The position numbers and the translations under genes were made by a program. A stretch of 28,090 nucleotides of DNA from NCBI GenBank assembly GCA_965602225.1, contig CBFCYE010000032.1, positions 1 through 28,090 of the forward strand. The letters are read 5' to 3'. Of the stretch, positions 15,086-22,441 are shown piece by piece; position 1 is the stretch's first letter; every line of letters starts with the position of its first letter. The stretch comes from Tenderia sp965602225 (GTDB lineage: Bacteria; Pseudomonadota; Gammaproteobacteria; Tenderiales; Tenderiaceae). The notes below the pieces were generated by a model, which was not told the DNA's origin, ran no database searches, and was given only the letters and a program-made list of their open reading frames with translations.

Positions 15086-16017
15086 GCGCTACACGCCTGT
15101 TGAAATAATTCGCGATATTCGAGCAGGGTTTCAGCATGAAGTAAAAACACCCCGTGACCGCCACGTTCGAATTCCAGCCATTCAAACGGCACCTCTGGGA
15201 ACCGCTCCACCACCGCCTCATCACTGTTGCCCACCTCAACCACCAGCACCCCGTGCGGCGTCAGACAATCCGATGCCTGAACCAGAATATGCAGCACTAA
15301 ATCGAGGCCATCCTCACCTGCCGCCAAGCCCAGTTCAGGCTCTTTGCTGAATTCTGCTGGCAGTGCGGCCATATCCTCGGCATCAACATAAGGCGGATTA
15401 GAGACAATCAGGTCATAAGACTTGCCCTGCAGGGCACTAAACAGGTCCGACTCAACCGCCTGGACCTGGCTTTGCATCTGATGACGCTCGATATTAATAC
15501 GGGTCACCTCCAGCGCCTCGGGCGAGATGTCTACCGCATCGACCTCAGCCCAGGGAAAGGCCATGGCAGAGGCGATAGCGATACAACCACTGCCCGTGCA
15601 TAGATCCAGAATATGTTCGGTGCGCTCTTCATCCACCCAGGGGGCAAAGCGTTGCTCGATAAGCTCGGCAATCGGCGAACGCGGCACCAGCACCCGCTCA
15701 TCAACATAAAAACCCAGCCCACCAAACCAGGCCTCATTGGTCAGGTATGGCACTGGCAGGCGTTCATCGATACGGCGTTGAAACAGGCTCAAGACAGTCT
15801 CTTTTTCTGATTCGGTGAGGCGAGCATGATGCAGCTCTGGTGCCAGCGGCGGTGTCAGATGTAAGGCATGCAGAGTCAGAAACAGGGCCTCGTCGATGGC
15901 ATTGTTGCTGCCATGGCCAAAATAGAGTTTGGCTTGATTGAATTGACTGGCACCCCAGCGAACAAAATCAACAATGCTATTGAGCTGCGCAGCAGCTTCT
16001 TTATATGAACTATTCAA
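15082..16017 (-). CDS. prmB: 50S ribosomal protein uL3 glutamine methyltransferase
   Basis: 311 residues (E. coli PrmB 310). It methylates a glutamine side chain of ribosomal protein uL3 with S-adenosylmethionine. The Rossmann methyltransferase domain has the SAM motif DLCTGSGCIA (138-147), the acidic DAVDISPEAL and the catalytic NPPY (207-210) that binds the target glutamine amide. The N-terminal helical domain (SNNAIDEALFLTLHALHL) is typical of PrmB rather than the release-factor enzyme PrmC, as are the length and the aroC neighbourhood. It begins 19 nt after the upstream conserved gene and is 62 nt from hemN. Confidence 0.95.
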   Translation of the reverse strand: MNSSYKEAAAQLNSIVDFVRWGASQFNQAKLYFGHGSNNAIDEALFLTLHALHLTPPLAPELHHARLTESEKETVLSLFQRRIDERLPVPYLTNEAWFGGLGFYVDERVLVPRSPIAELIEQRFAPWVDEERTEHILDLCTGSGCIAIASAMAFPWAEVDAVDISPEALEVTRINIERHQMQSQVQAVESDLFSALQGKSYDLIVSNPPYVDAEDMAALPAEFSKEPELGLAAGEDGLDLVLHILVQASDCLTPHGVLVVEVGNSDEAVVERFPEVPFEWLEFERGGHGVFLLHAETLLEYRELFQQACSA

Positions 16018-16036
16018 GCGTAATACTCTTTAGAAT

Positions 16037-16738
16037 TTATTTTTCAGACAGATAGGCAGAGAACAGAGGGCGCATTTTATCCATCACCTCCTCCGCACGC
16101 ATAGGAAACATCCCCGAAAAGACATCCCATTCCATCAAACTCCTGGCAACCGCGCCATCCTTGCCTGCAGTTTTTAAGCGCGCCGAAACGCCTGTATTGA
16201 CTATCTCAAGGCTGGCATAAATATCAAACAAACCACTCAAATCAGAAGCGGCCTCTTTGCCTTGCTCGCGGAGCAGAAGCTGTGCCGCGGCATAGGTGCT
16301 AACCGCACGAAATATAGTTTCAGCTTCATTGGCCAGCGGCAGATGAAAACGCGCCACTGGACGAAAATATGAGGTTGGCGGGCAGCCACTACTAGCCATC
16401 AACAGGCCGATAAAAGAACCCAACGCCTTTTGTACCGTTGCCGATACCACCACCACACGATCAGAGGTTTTGACCACCAATTTGACCGTATCCAGCAGGT
16501 CCATATCATTACATTCGTCCACCAACTTGGCCAGGTTCAGCGCTGCCGGGCAATAGGCATGTTTATCTGAATTAAGCGGACAATGACTACACTTGTGATT
16601 ATCCAAAGCTGCCCACTCGGGTGGCTTGGTTGGCGCCCAGGCTACAGATGCCAAGTTGTCAGTGCGCAGATGCAATTCCAAGACCTTCTCCGATTCATCG
16701 GTGAAGACTAACTTGTACTGAACCTTGTTTATTTCCAC
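16037..16738 (-). CDS. Conserved cysteine-containing protein (DUF6901-like)
   Basis: 233 residues, no signal peptide or membrane helix, so probably cytoplasmic. I do not know its function. It looks like a conserved gammaproteobacterial family that I believe is catalogued as DUF6901. An N-terminal beta-rich part (about 1-40) is followed by a cluster KCSHCPL (Cys50, Cys53), YCPAALNL (Cys63) and ECND (Cys76). A conserved SSGCPPTSYFRPVARFHLPLANEAET segment (about 117-141, with Cys119) comes next, then a helical C-terminal half. The CxxC plus further Cys spacing suggests a bound metal, possibly zinc or iron-sulphur; this is inference. The gaps to ald (34 nt) and prmB (19 nt) suggest cotranscription. 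Confidence 0.75.
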   Translation of the reverse strand: MEINKVQYKLVFTDESEKVLELHLRTDNLASVAWAPTKPPEWAALDNHKCSHCPLNSDKHAYCPAALNLAKLVDECNDMDLLDTVKLVVKTSDRVVVVSATVQKALGSFIGLLMASSGCPPTSYFRPVARFHLPLANEAETIFRAVSTYAAAQLLLREQGKEAASDLSGLFDIYASLEIVNTGVSARLKTAGKDGAVARSLMEWDVFSGMFPMRAEEVMDKMRPLFSAYLSEK

Positions 16739-16772
16739 TTAACTCTTCCCCTCTAAAAGCAGACGACTCAAT

Positions 16773-17879
16773 TCATAACAGTGTGTCAGCAGCCACATAA
16801 TCGTACCCCAGATCATTAGCCACCGCCTGATTAGTAACGTGGCCTTTGTAGACATTCAGGCCATTCATCAGACCAGGATTGTTGCGCAAGGCCTGCTCAC
16901 CCTGATCAGCCAGCTGCAAGGCATAGGGCAAGGTGGCATTGGTCAGGGCCATAGTAGCGGTACGGGCACAGGCGCCTGGCATATTAGTGACGCAGTAGTG
17001 CACCACCCCCTCTTCCACATACATCGGATTAGAATGAGAGGTGGGTTTTGAGGTTTCGATGCAACCGCCCTGGTCGATGGCGACATCGACGATCACCGCC
17101 CCCTTGCGCATTTTTTGCACCAGCGCTCGATTGACCAGCTTGGGTGCCGCATGACCAGGCAACAGCACCGCACCGATAACCAGATCAGCGTCTGAAACCA
17201 ATTCTTCCAGGGCATGGGCCTCGGAAAAACGAGTCTTTAGCGCTGGGCCAAACAGATCATCCAGCTGCCGCAGACGAGTCAGATTGCTATCAAGAATGGT
17301 GACATCCGCCCCCAGGCCAAGCGCCATCTTGGCCGCCTCAGTGCCAACCACGCCACCACCGACCACCACCACCTTGCCGCGTTGCACACCAGGCACACCG
17401 CCAAGCAAGACACCACGACCGCCATTAATCATCTGCAGGCCAAAGGCACCTGCCTGGATGGCAATACGGCCGGCCACCTCACTCATGGGCACCAGCAGCG
17501 GTAGTCGTCCATCTTGATCGGTGACTGTTTCATAGGCGATGCCAATGACTTTCTGCTCCAACAGCTGCCGGGTTTGCTCTGGATCGGGCGCCAGATGCAG
17601 ATAGGTAAACAGGATCTGGCCCTCGTGCATCAGCGCAAACTCACTGCTCTGCGGTTCTTTTACCTTGACCACCATTGGGCACTGGTAGACCGCTTTGGCC
17701 GTTGCAACAATCTGCGCCCCCACCGCCTGATACATCTCATCGTGAAAACCAATCGCCTCACCAGCCAGGGTTTGAATTAGCACTTCATGCCCGGCATCTA
17801 TCAACGCCTTGGCCCCGGCTGGCGTAACACCTACCCGGTACTCGTGATCCTTGATTTCTTTTGGCACACCGATCTTCAT
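16773..17879 (-). CDS. ald: Alanine dehydrogenase
   Basis: 368 residues, the usual length. It catalyses reversible NAD-dependent oxidative deamination of L-alanine to pyruvate and ammonia, as a cytoplasmic hexamer. It has the N-terminal signature MKIGVPKEIKDHEYRVGVTPAG, the substrate-binding Lys74 (in VKVKEP) and catalytic His95 (YLHLAP). The nucleotide-binding loop VGGGVVG spans 173-179, with the acidic residue Asp197 at the end of strand 2 (ILDSN), and catalytic Asp269 is in VDVAIDQGG. These positions match well-studied Ald enzymes and separate it from the longer PntA transhydrogenase. It sits 26 nt downstream of an orphan response regulator, so control of the pair by phosphorylation signals is possible but unproven. 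Confidence 0.95.
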   Translation of the reverse strand: MKIGVPKEIKDHEYRVGVTPAGAKALIDAGHEVLIQTLAGEAIGFHDEMYQAVGAQIVATAKAVYQCPMVVKVKEPQSSEFALMHEGQILFTYLHLAPDPEQTRQLLEQKVIGIAYETVTDQDGRLPLLVPMSEVAGRIAIQAGAFGLQMINGGRGVLLGGVPGVQRGKVVVVGGGVVGTEAAKMALGLGADVTILDSNLTRLRQLDDLFGPALKTRFSEAHALEELVSDADLVIGAVLLPGHAAPKLVNRALVQKMRKGAVIVDVAIDQGGCIETSKPTSHSNPMYVEEGVVHYCVTNMPGACARTATMALTNATLPYALQLADQGEQALRNNPGLMNGLNVYKGHVTNQAVANDLGYDYVAADTLL

Positions 17880-17905
17880 GCAATCCGCTCCCGCTTTTTC
17901 AAATA

Positions 17906-18289
17906 CTAAGCCCTGCTCCAGGCCTCACGCACCTGATCCGCCAAACCCATGGGGTCAAATGGTTTGGCAATCACTTCCACAGCACCGAGGGATTTAAAAT
18001 GCGCAATCTCTTGCGGCTGCACCTTGGCTGTCATGAAAATAATCGGCGTATTCTCCAGCCCGGGCAGCTTGCGCAACTCGGCCAGCGTGGTTGGCCCATC
18101 CATCCCCGGCATCATCACATCCAGCAGCAACAAATCCGGCGCAAACCCCGCTGCTGCTGCAATTGCCTCTTCACCACCACTACAGACCTTTAGCTCAAAT
18201 CCGCCAACTGCCTCCAGTGCAATCTTGGCAACCGCCTGAATATCCGGTTCATCCTCAACATATAAAATCTTTTTCAGCACAGCGGTCAT
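17906..18289 (-). CDS. Single-domain (CheY-like) response regulator
   Basis: 127 residues consisting only of a receiver domain, with no output domain. The conserved residues are present: the acidic pair Glu12/Asp13 (YVEDEPD), phospho-acceptor Asp57 (LLLLDVMMPGMDG), Thr87 (IIFMTAK) and Lys109 (IAKPFDP). It should accept a phosphoryl group and act by binding a partner. No histidine kinase is adjacent, so the partner is unknown. It lacks the flagellar-motor surface I would need to call it CheY, and no chemotaxis genes are near. The Shine-Dalgarno sequence CGGAG lies seven bases before the ATG. It heads the run RR-ald-DUF-prmB-hemN-aroC. Confidence 0.9.
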   Translation of the reverse strand: MTAVLKKILYVEDEPDIQAVAKIALEAVGGFELKVCSGGEEAIAAAAGFAPDLLLLDVMMPGMDGPTTLAELRKLPGLENTPIIFMTAKVQPQEIAHFKSLGAVEVIAKPFDPMGLADQVREAWSRA

Positions 18290-18320
18290 TACAATCTCCG
18301 TTTGGCATTAACTCATTAGT

Positions 18321-18349
18321 TTTATACATCTATCATCAGGCGGCGTAAA
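18321..18349 (-). promoter_or_regulatory. Sigma-70 promoter of the response regulator/ald operon
   Basis: On the minus strand, TTTACG (complement of 18344-18349), a 17-nt spacer and TATAAA (complement of 18321-18326). The predicted start lies about 25 nt before the regulator ATG. It probably drives the whole minus-strand run toward prmB. Confidence 0.6.
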
Positions 18350-18539
18350 TTATTCTTTAGCTTTAAATATTTCCTAATGATGAGACATGGTTTATCGACA
18401 CTGAGTAACCTGCCTACCCCCTTCCCAAACATGGAAATCAACATCCAAAAAAGGTATCATGTGGCGCTTTGATATCTAGCGGGATATCGACTGGGCTTGA
18501 CCCAGCTCAATTTTAGCCACCTAAAGATTTAAGATTCGA

Positions 18540-19400
18540 ATGACTGTTAGAAATATTTTGGGGCTGCTCCTGGCGCTCATCCCTGTGCCCGGTTTGTGTC
18601 TAGACTCCGCCGCCCCCCTTCAGCCTGCTGTCACTGAGCAGCTTCAGCTGGGCCTCAGTCATGACTACCTGCATTTAGCCGCGGCCGATGACCTGAGCTT
18701 ATCCACCGCTAAGACAACAAGCCTTAAAGGCTACGCCCCGGAATACCCCAGTTTATTCATCCCCGTCGAACCTGATCGTGACGGCCTGGCCGACGACACC
18801 AAACTGTTTTTGCTCTATCAGCTCGGCGTTGTCGGTACCCTATACCTGATGCCAGAAAGCATATCGAAATGGAGTACTGAAGACAAAACGGGCAATATCT
18901 TCGACAAGTGGAACGACAACGTTAATAACCTACGCAAGGACAAGGATGAGTGGGGCATCAATTACATTGGTCACCCTTACTTCGGCTCAGCCTATTATGT
19001 CCGCGCCCGCCATCGTGGTTATGACCGCCAGGATTCATTCTGGTATTCGGCAATCATGTCGACCATCTACGAATATGGTATCGAGGCGCTGTTCGAGCCG
19101 GTCTCAATCCAGGATCTAATTTTCACCCCGGTAGGCGGCGCGGTGGTTGGTGAATATTTCATGATTGGCCGAGAAAAGATGAAACGTAATATCGCCGCCA
19201 GGGGTTACCGCACTACTTCGGATAGTGTTTTGCTATTTCTAACCGATCCTCTGGGCAGCATCAACACCAAGGTAAACCAATGGTTTGGCAAAGATGAAGA
19301 AGATCAGTCCAGCCTGGAATTGGTTCCCATGATTGGTCTCAACCAAAACAACAACCACACCATCGAGCTGATGGGCGTCCAGGCCATGTACCGATGGTAG
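18540..19400 (+). CDS. DUF3943-family envelope protein
   Basis: 286 residues. A signal peptide covers about residues 1-20 (hydrophobic ILGLLLALIPVPG, probable cleavage near GLCLDS). The central part has the features I associate with DUF3943: KWNDNVNNLRKDKDEWGINYIGHPYFGSAYYVRARHRG, then FWYSAIMSTIYEYGIEALFEPVSIQDLIFTPVGGAVVGEYF (about 120-205). The C-terminal ~40 residues (ELVPMIGLN...GVQAMYRW) look like the last strands of an outer-membrane beta-structure ending in an aromatic residue. The biochemical role is unknown; an outer-membrane location is inferred. Upstream, only a weak Shine-Dalgarno (AAGA) is seen. Two GATATC boxes (around 18470-18486) lie in the 250-nt upstream gap. It is 10 nt from the next gene, so the two form an operon. 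Confidence 0.8.
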   Translation: MTVRNILGLLLALIPVPGLCLDSAAPLQPAVTEQLQLGLSHDYLHLAAADDLSLSTAKTTSLKGYAPEYPSLFIPVEPDRDGLADDTKLFLLYQLGVVGTLYLMPESISKWSTEDKTGNIFDKWNDNVNNLRKDKDEWGINYIGHPYFGSAYYVRARHRGYDRQDSFWYSAIMSTIYEYGIEALFEPVSIQDLIFTPVGGAVVGEYFMIGREKMKRNIAARGYRTTSDSVLLFLTDPLGSINTKVNQWFGKDEEDQSSLELVPMIGLNQNNNHTIELMGVQAMYRW

Positions 19401-19410
19401 GCAGGGCAAC

Positions 19411-20406
19411 ATGTTCAAACAGCTAAAGCTTTTTGTTGTTTTAATCTGCGCCGGTCTCTACTGCACGACTGCCAGCGCCAACAACCATGCCACGCCGTTT
19501 TCAATCAAAAACCTCAACCCGTTTATTCTGGTCTATGGCCTGCCGGTTACAGAGGCTGCTGAATTGAAAACACAGGGCGATCACGCCAGTGCCATCAACC
19601 TCGACATTGTCAACAACTCCATACTCACCAATCGCGGCAATGAGGCCATCAGCCTCGATGGCGAAACCTACCGCCTGGCCTATAGCTATCGCTATGGCCT
19701 CAATGCCAACACTGAGATAGGAATGGAAGTTCCCTGGATTACCCATAACCGCGGTTTCATGGATAATTTTATTGAAGGCTGGCACGACGCCTTTGGTCTA
19801 ACCAATAGCGAACGCGACAAAACCCCTAGCAACAGCCTGAACTATCAATACAGCCTCAATAACACCCCAGTCACGACCATAGACAGCGCCACTCAAGGCA
19901 TAGGGGATATCCGCCTGTTTGCTGCCAGACAACTTCAACACACAACAGGCAGCGCCCTGAGCCTGCATCTCAGCCTGAAACTACCTAGCGGTGATGCCAA
20001 GCAGTTGCATGGCAGTGGCGCCACCGATCTGTCGGTCTCGATTGCCCATATCAAGAGAAACTGGCTCAGTCCACTGCAACTCACCAGCTTTGCCAATGCT
20101 GGCCTGATCTATCTGGGTAAAGGCGATGTATTGAGCAACATGCAAAATAGCCTGGTCGGCTTTGGCAGCACTGGCCTGATCTGGGATAAGCACCACCTCA
20201 TCGACCTAAAGACTCAGCTGGATTTTCACAGCAGCATTTATGACAGCGGGCTGGATCAACTTGGCAGCAACACCGTTCAATTGACAGTCGGCGGTTCCAT
20301 CCATTTTAGCCCCACAACCCGTTTGGATTTAGGAGTGGGTGAGAACCTGCTTACCGACACCACGCCAGACTTCATCATCAACCTGGTACTGAAAAACAAT
20401 TATTAA
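19411..20406 (+). CDS. DUF3187-family outer-membrane beta-barrel protein
   Basis: 331 residues. Signal peptide at about 1-23 (FVVLICAGLYCTTASA^NN). The mature start PFSIKNLNPFILVYGLP and the alternating YRLAYSYRYGLNANTEIGMEVPWI, GIGDIRLFAARQL and LSLHLSLKLPSGDAKQLHGSGATDLSVSI strands match DUF3187. The pattern of amphipathic strands separated by short turns, and a final strand near the C-terminus (FIINLVLKNNY), suggest a roughly 12-16 strand outer-membrane barrel. The function is unknown. DUF3187 proteins resemble outer-membrane transporters or MipA/transporter-like barrels only in general shape. It lies 10 nt after the DUF3943 gene, implying joint expression. Confidence 0.8.
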   Translation: MFKQLKLFVVLICAGLYCTTASANNHATPFSIKNLNPFILVYGLPVTEAAELKTQGDHASAINLDIVNNSILTNRGNEAISLDGETYRLAYSYRYGLNANTEIGMEVPWITHNRGFMDNFIEGWHDAFGLTNSERDKTPSNSLNYQYSLNNTPVTTIDSATQGIGDIRLFAARQLQHTTGSALSLHLSLKLPSGDAKQLHGSGATDLSVSIAHIKRNWLSPLQLTSFANAGLIYLGKGDVLSNMQNSLVGFGSTGLIWDKHHLIDLKTQLDFHSSIYDSGLDQLGSNTVQLTVGGSIHFSPTTRLDLGVGENLLTDTTPDFIINLVLKNNY

Positions 20407-20479
20407 ACGCTTGCCATAATTCCCTACTATGGTGCTAAGATAGAGCGGATAAAGATTATCGAACGGGAGGAACCCACCA

Positions 20480-20602
20480 ATGCTAAATGTAGACTTACTT
20501 ACCAATCTGGTGATCGGCGTATCAATTGTTGTTGGTGCCCTGATGATTCTGTTGGTCTTTCAGATCTATAAAACTGATCACAAGGATGATTCAAACTCAT
20601 AA
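20480..20602 (+). CDS. 40-residue single-helix membrane protein
   Basis: Short ORF of 40 codons, ATG at 20480, stop TAA at 20600-20602. A good Shine-Dalgarno sequence GGGAGG (20465-20470) sits nine bases before the ATG. Residues about 5-27 (DLLTNLVIGVSIVVGALMIL, then LVFQIY) form one membrane helix, and the tail KTDHKDDSNS is charged and hydrophilic, probably cytoplasmic. A strong terminator begins 20 nt after the stop. Together the ribosome site, hydrophobic pattern and terminator support a real gene. I recognise no family. It follows the DUF3187 gene by 73 nt and could be its last operon member or separately transcribed. Confidence 0.65.
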   Translation: MLNVDLLTNLVIGVSIVVGALMILLVFQIYKTDHKDDSNS

Positions 20603-20621
20603 ACCGGTTTGATATCCAAAT

Positions 20622-20652
20622 AAAAAAAGGCGGGATTATCCCGCCTTTTTTT
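20622..20652. terminator. Bidirectional terminator between the small ORF and hinT
   Basis: Perfect stem GGCGGGA (20629-20635) / TCCCGCC (20639-20645), loop TTA, preceded by seven A and followed by seven T. It ends the plus-strand small-ORF transcript and the minus-strand hinT transcript. Confidence 0.88.
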
Positions 20653-20735
20653 ATTTCATACTTTGAAATTACTCCGCCACAACTAGCTTCACCGCACATC
20701 CAACCCTGCAACATAGCTGTAAATTCATAAACAGG

Positions 20736-21080
20736 TTAACCTGGTGGCCATTGCATGCCACGGCCACCCAGAACATGTAGATGGATATGAAACACCGTCT
20801 GCCCGGCCCCGGCATTACAGTTCATCACCGTGCGAAAGCCATCCTCGGCAATACCATCCTGCTCAGCCACCTGCTTGGCCGCCAGGTAGAGCTTACCCAC
20901 CAATTCGGCATCATCAGCATTCAAATCATTGATAGTGGCAATATGCCGTTTTGGCACCACCAAGACATGGGTTGGCGCCTGCGCATTGATATCACGAAAT
21001 GCCAACACGTCATCGTTTTCATAAACAGTATCAGGCTGTATGTCACCAGCTACCATCTTGCAAAACAGGCAATCACTCAT
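20736..21080 (-). CDS. hinT: HIT-family purine nucleoside phosphoramidase HinT
   Basis: 114 residues, typical length. HinT is a cytoplasmic dimeric hydrolase of AMP-linked phosphoramidates. It shows the N-terminal CLFCKMVAGDIQ (Cys4, Cys7), the nucleotide-binding HVLVVPKRHI, the histidine triad HIHLH (98, 100, 102; His100 is the expected nucleophile) in GQTVFHIHLHVLGG, and the C-terminal WPPG typical of HinT rather than Fhit or GalT. A Shine-Dalgarno sequence AGGAG lies upstream. It is divergent from the alcohol dehydrogenase and ends toward the 20622-20652 terminator. Confidence 0.93.
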   Translation of the reverse strand: MSDCLFCKMVAGDIQPDTVYENDDVLAFRDINAQAPTHVLVVPKRHIATINDLNADDAELVGKLYLAAKQVAEQDGIAEDGFRTVMNCNAGAGQTVFHIHLHVLGGRGMQWPPG

Positions 21081-21165
21081 ATTGTTCTCCTATCCTTTTT
21101 CCTGCCATCAACTGGCTATGTTAAATTGGTTCCGCCAAGCACTATAGCCGAAAAACAGTACTGAG

Positions 21166-21187
21166 TAGGATATGGGTAGGATATGGG
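21166..21187 (+). repeat. Tandem 11-bp direct repeat TAGGATATGGG x2
   Basis: Two perfect adjacent copies (21166-21176, 21177-21187) in the divergent hinT/alcohol dehydrogenase gap. An 11-bp period places both on the same DNA face, as response-regulator sites often are. The function is unknown. Confidence 0.55.
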
Positions 21188-21207
21188 CATGCACACTGCT
21201 CTGATTA

Positions 21208-21221
21208 AGATTAAACGTTAA
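21208..21221 (+). promoter_or_regulatory. 14-bp AT-rich motif shared with the pstS upstream region
   Basis: AGATTAAACGTTAA, also found exactly at 25397-25410. Here it is part of a near-palindrome GATTAAACGTTAAATC (7 of 8 pairs), 26 nt before the alcohol dehydrogenase ATG. It could be a transcription factor site; the identity is unknown. Confidence 0.35.
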
Positions 21222-21247
21222 ATCAGCGGCATTTTAAGGATTAAGCA

Positions 21248-22441
21248 ATGCGCTATAACAATTTCAATATTTCGCGCCTGCCGCGCATTCTGTTTGGTCA
21301 GGGCCGCATCAACGAGCTGCCTGGACTGATCAGCCAATATGGTCAGAACGTGTTACTGGTCACCGGCCAGTCTTCATTCCGGGGCAGCCCAAATTGGAGC
21401 GTCCTAACCCAGGCGTTGGAAAAACAAAACACTACCTGGTTTAACGTCATTGTTAGCGGCGAGCCCTCACCGAGCCTGGTAGATAAAATCGTCCAAACAC
21501 ATCTGCCTAACAAGATTGAACTGGTCGTCGCCATCGGCGGCGGTAGCGTATTGGATGCCGCCAAGGCCGTTGCCGGGCTGCTACCGCATGGCAACTCAGT
21601 CATGGATCATCTCGAAGGCGTCGGCAAGGGCATTGAATATTGTGGCCCGGCGCTGCCATTTATCGCCGTGCCGACCACCGCCGGCACCGGCAGTGAGGCG
21701 ACCAAAAACGCCGTCCTCAGTATTCACGGCGAACAAGGTTTCAAAAAGTCATTTCGCCACGACTGCCTGGTGCCTGAATACGCCCTGATTGATCCTGATC
21801 TGCTCAGCAGCTGTCCATCTGAACTGATCGCTGCCGATGGCATGGATGCCTTTACCCAGCTGCTCGAATCCTATGTCTCACTCAAGGCCAACCCGATGGT
21901 CGATGCTCTGGCCTGGAGTGGTATCGAGGCAGTCAAACAAGGCCTTTTTGCTGTCTGGTCGGGTCAGGAGCCACAAGCCAGCCACGGCCGCGCCGCCATG
22001 GCCTATGCGGCACTGTTGTCTGGTATCACTTTGGCCCAGGTTGGCCTGGGCTCGGTGCATGGCCTGGCCTCGCCGCTGGGAGCCTTCTTCCCCATTCCCC
22101 ATGGCGTGGTCTGTGGCACTCTGGTAGCAACCGCCACCGAAATCAATATCCGCGCCATGCAGCAACGCGAACCGAACAACCCGGCCCTGACCAAATATGC
22201 CCAGGTAGGCCGTTTTCTCTGTGACCTGCCGGATGCCAGCGAGCACCAGGCCCATGACAGCCTGGTAAATATCCTCAATGACTGGACCGCCCAACTTGGA
22301 CTTGAACATCTAAGCGCTTACGGCATCACAGAAAGTGACTTTGAACGGATTGTTGCCAATAGCCGCGGCAGTAGCATGACCACCAACCCAATCGTTTTGA
22401 CTGATGATGAAATTCGCGAAATCCTGCAACAGCGCCTTTAG
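21248..22441 (+). CDS. Iron-type (group III) alcohol dehydrogenase
   Basis: 397 residues, family length about 380-400. These are cytoplasmic NAD(P)-dependent enzymes that reduce aldehydes or oxidise alcohols. The N-terminal nucleotide domain has GGGSVLDAAK (97-106) and PTTAGTGSEATKNAV (142-156). The C-terminal helical domain should hold the metal ligands: Asp200 (GMDAF), His271 (SVHGLASPLG) and His285 (PIPHG) are present. The position that is usually His (DAxTHAIEAY) is Gln204 (DAFTQLLESY). This changes one metal ligand and may mark a subfamily or an altered metal. The physiological substrate is unknown. The Shine-Dalgarno sequence AAGGA is eight bases before the ATG. The last 38 nt overlap the MipA gene. 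Confidence 0.9.
   Translation: MRYNNFNISRLPRILFGQGRINELPGLISQYGQNVLLVTGQSSFRGSPNWSVLTQALEKQNTTWFNVIVSGEPSPSLVDKIVQTHLPNKIELVVAIGGGSVLDAAKAVAGLLPHGNSVMDHLEGVGKGIEYCGPALPFIAVPTTAGTGSEATKNAVLSIHGEQGFKKSFRHDCLVPEYALIDPDLLSSCPSELIAADGMDAFTQLLESYVSLKANPMVDALAWSGIEAVKQGLFAVWSGQEPQASHGRAAMAYAALLSGITLAQVGLGSVHGLASPLGAFFPIPHGVVCGTLVATATEINIRAMQQREPNNPALTKYAQVGRFLCDLPDASEHQAHDSLVNILNDWTAQLGLEHLSAYGITESDFERIVANSRGSSMTTNPIVLTDDEIREILQQRL

Noticed and set aside
18376..18471. 31-codon ORF in the gap before the DUF3943 gene
   Set aside because: No ribosome-binding site, no hydrophobic or other protein-like pattern.
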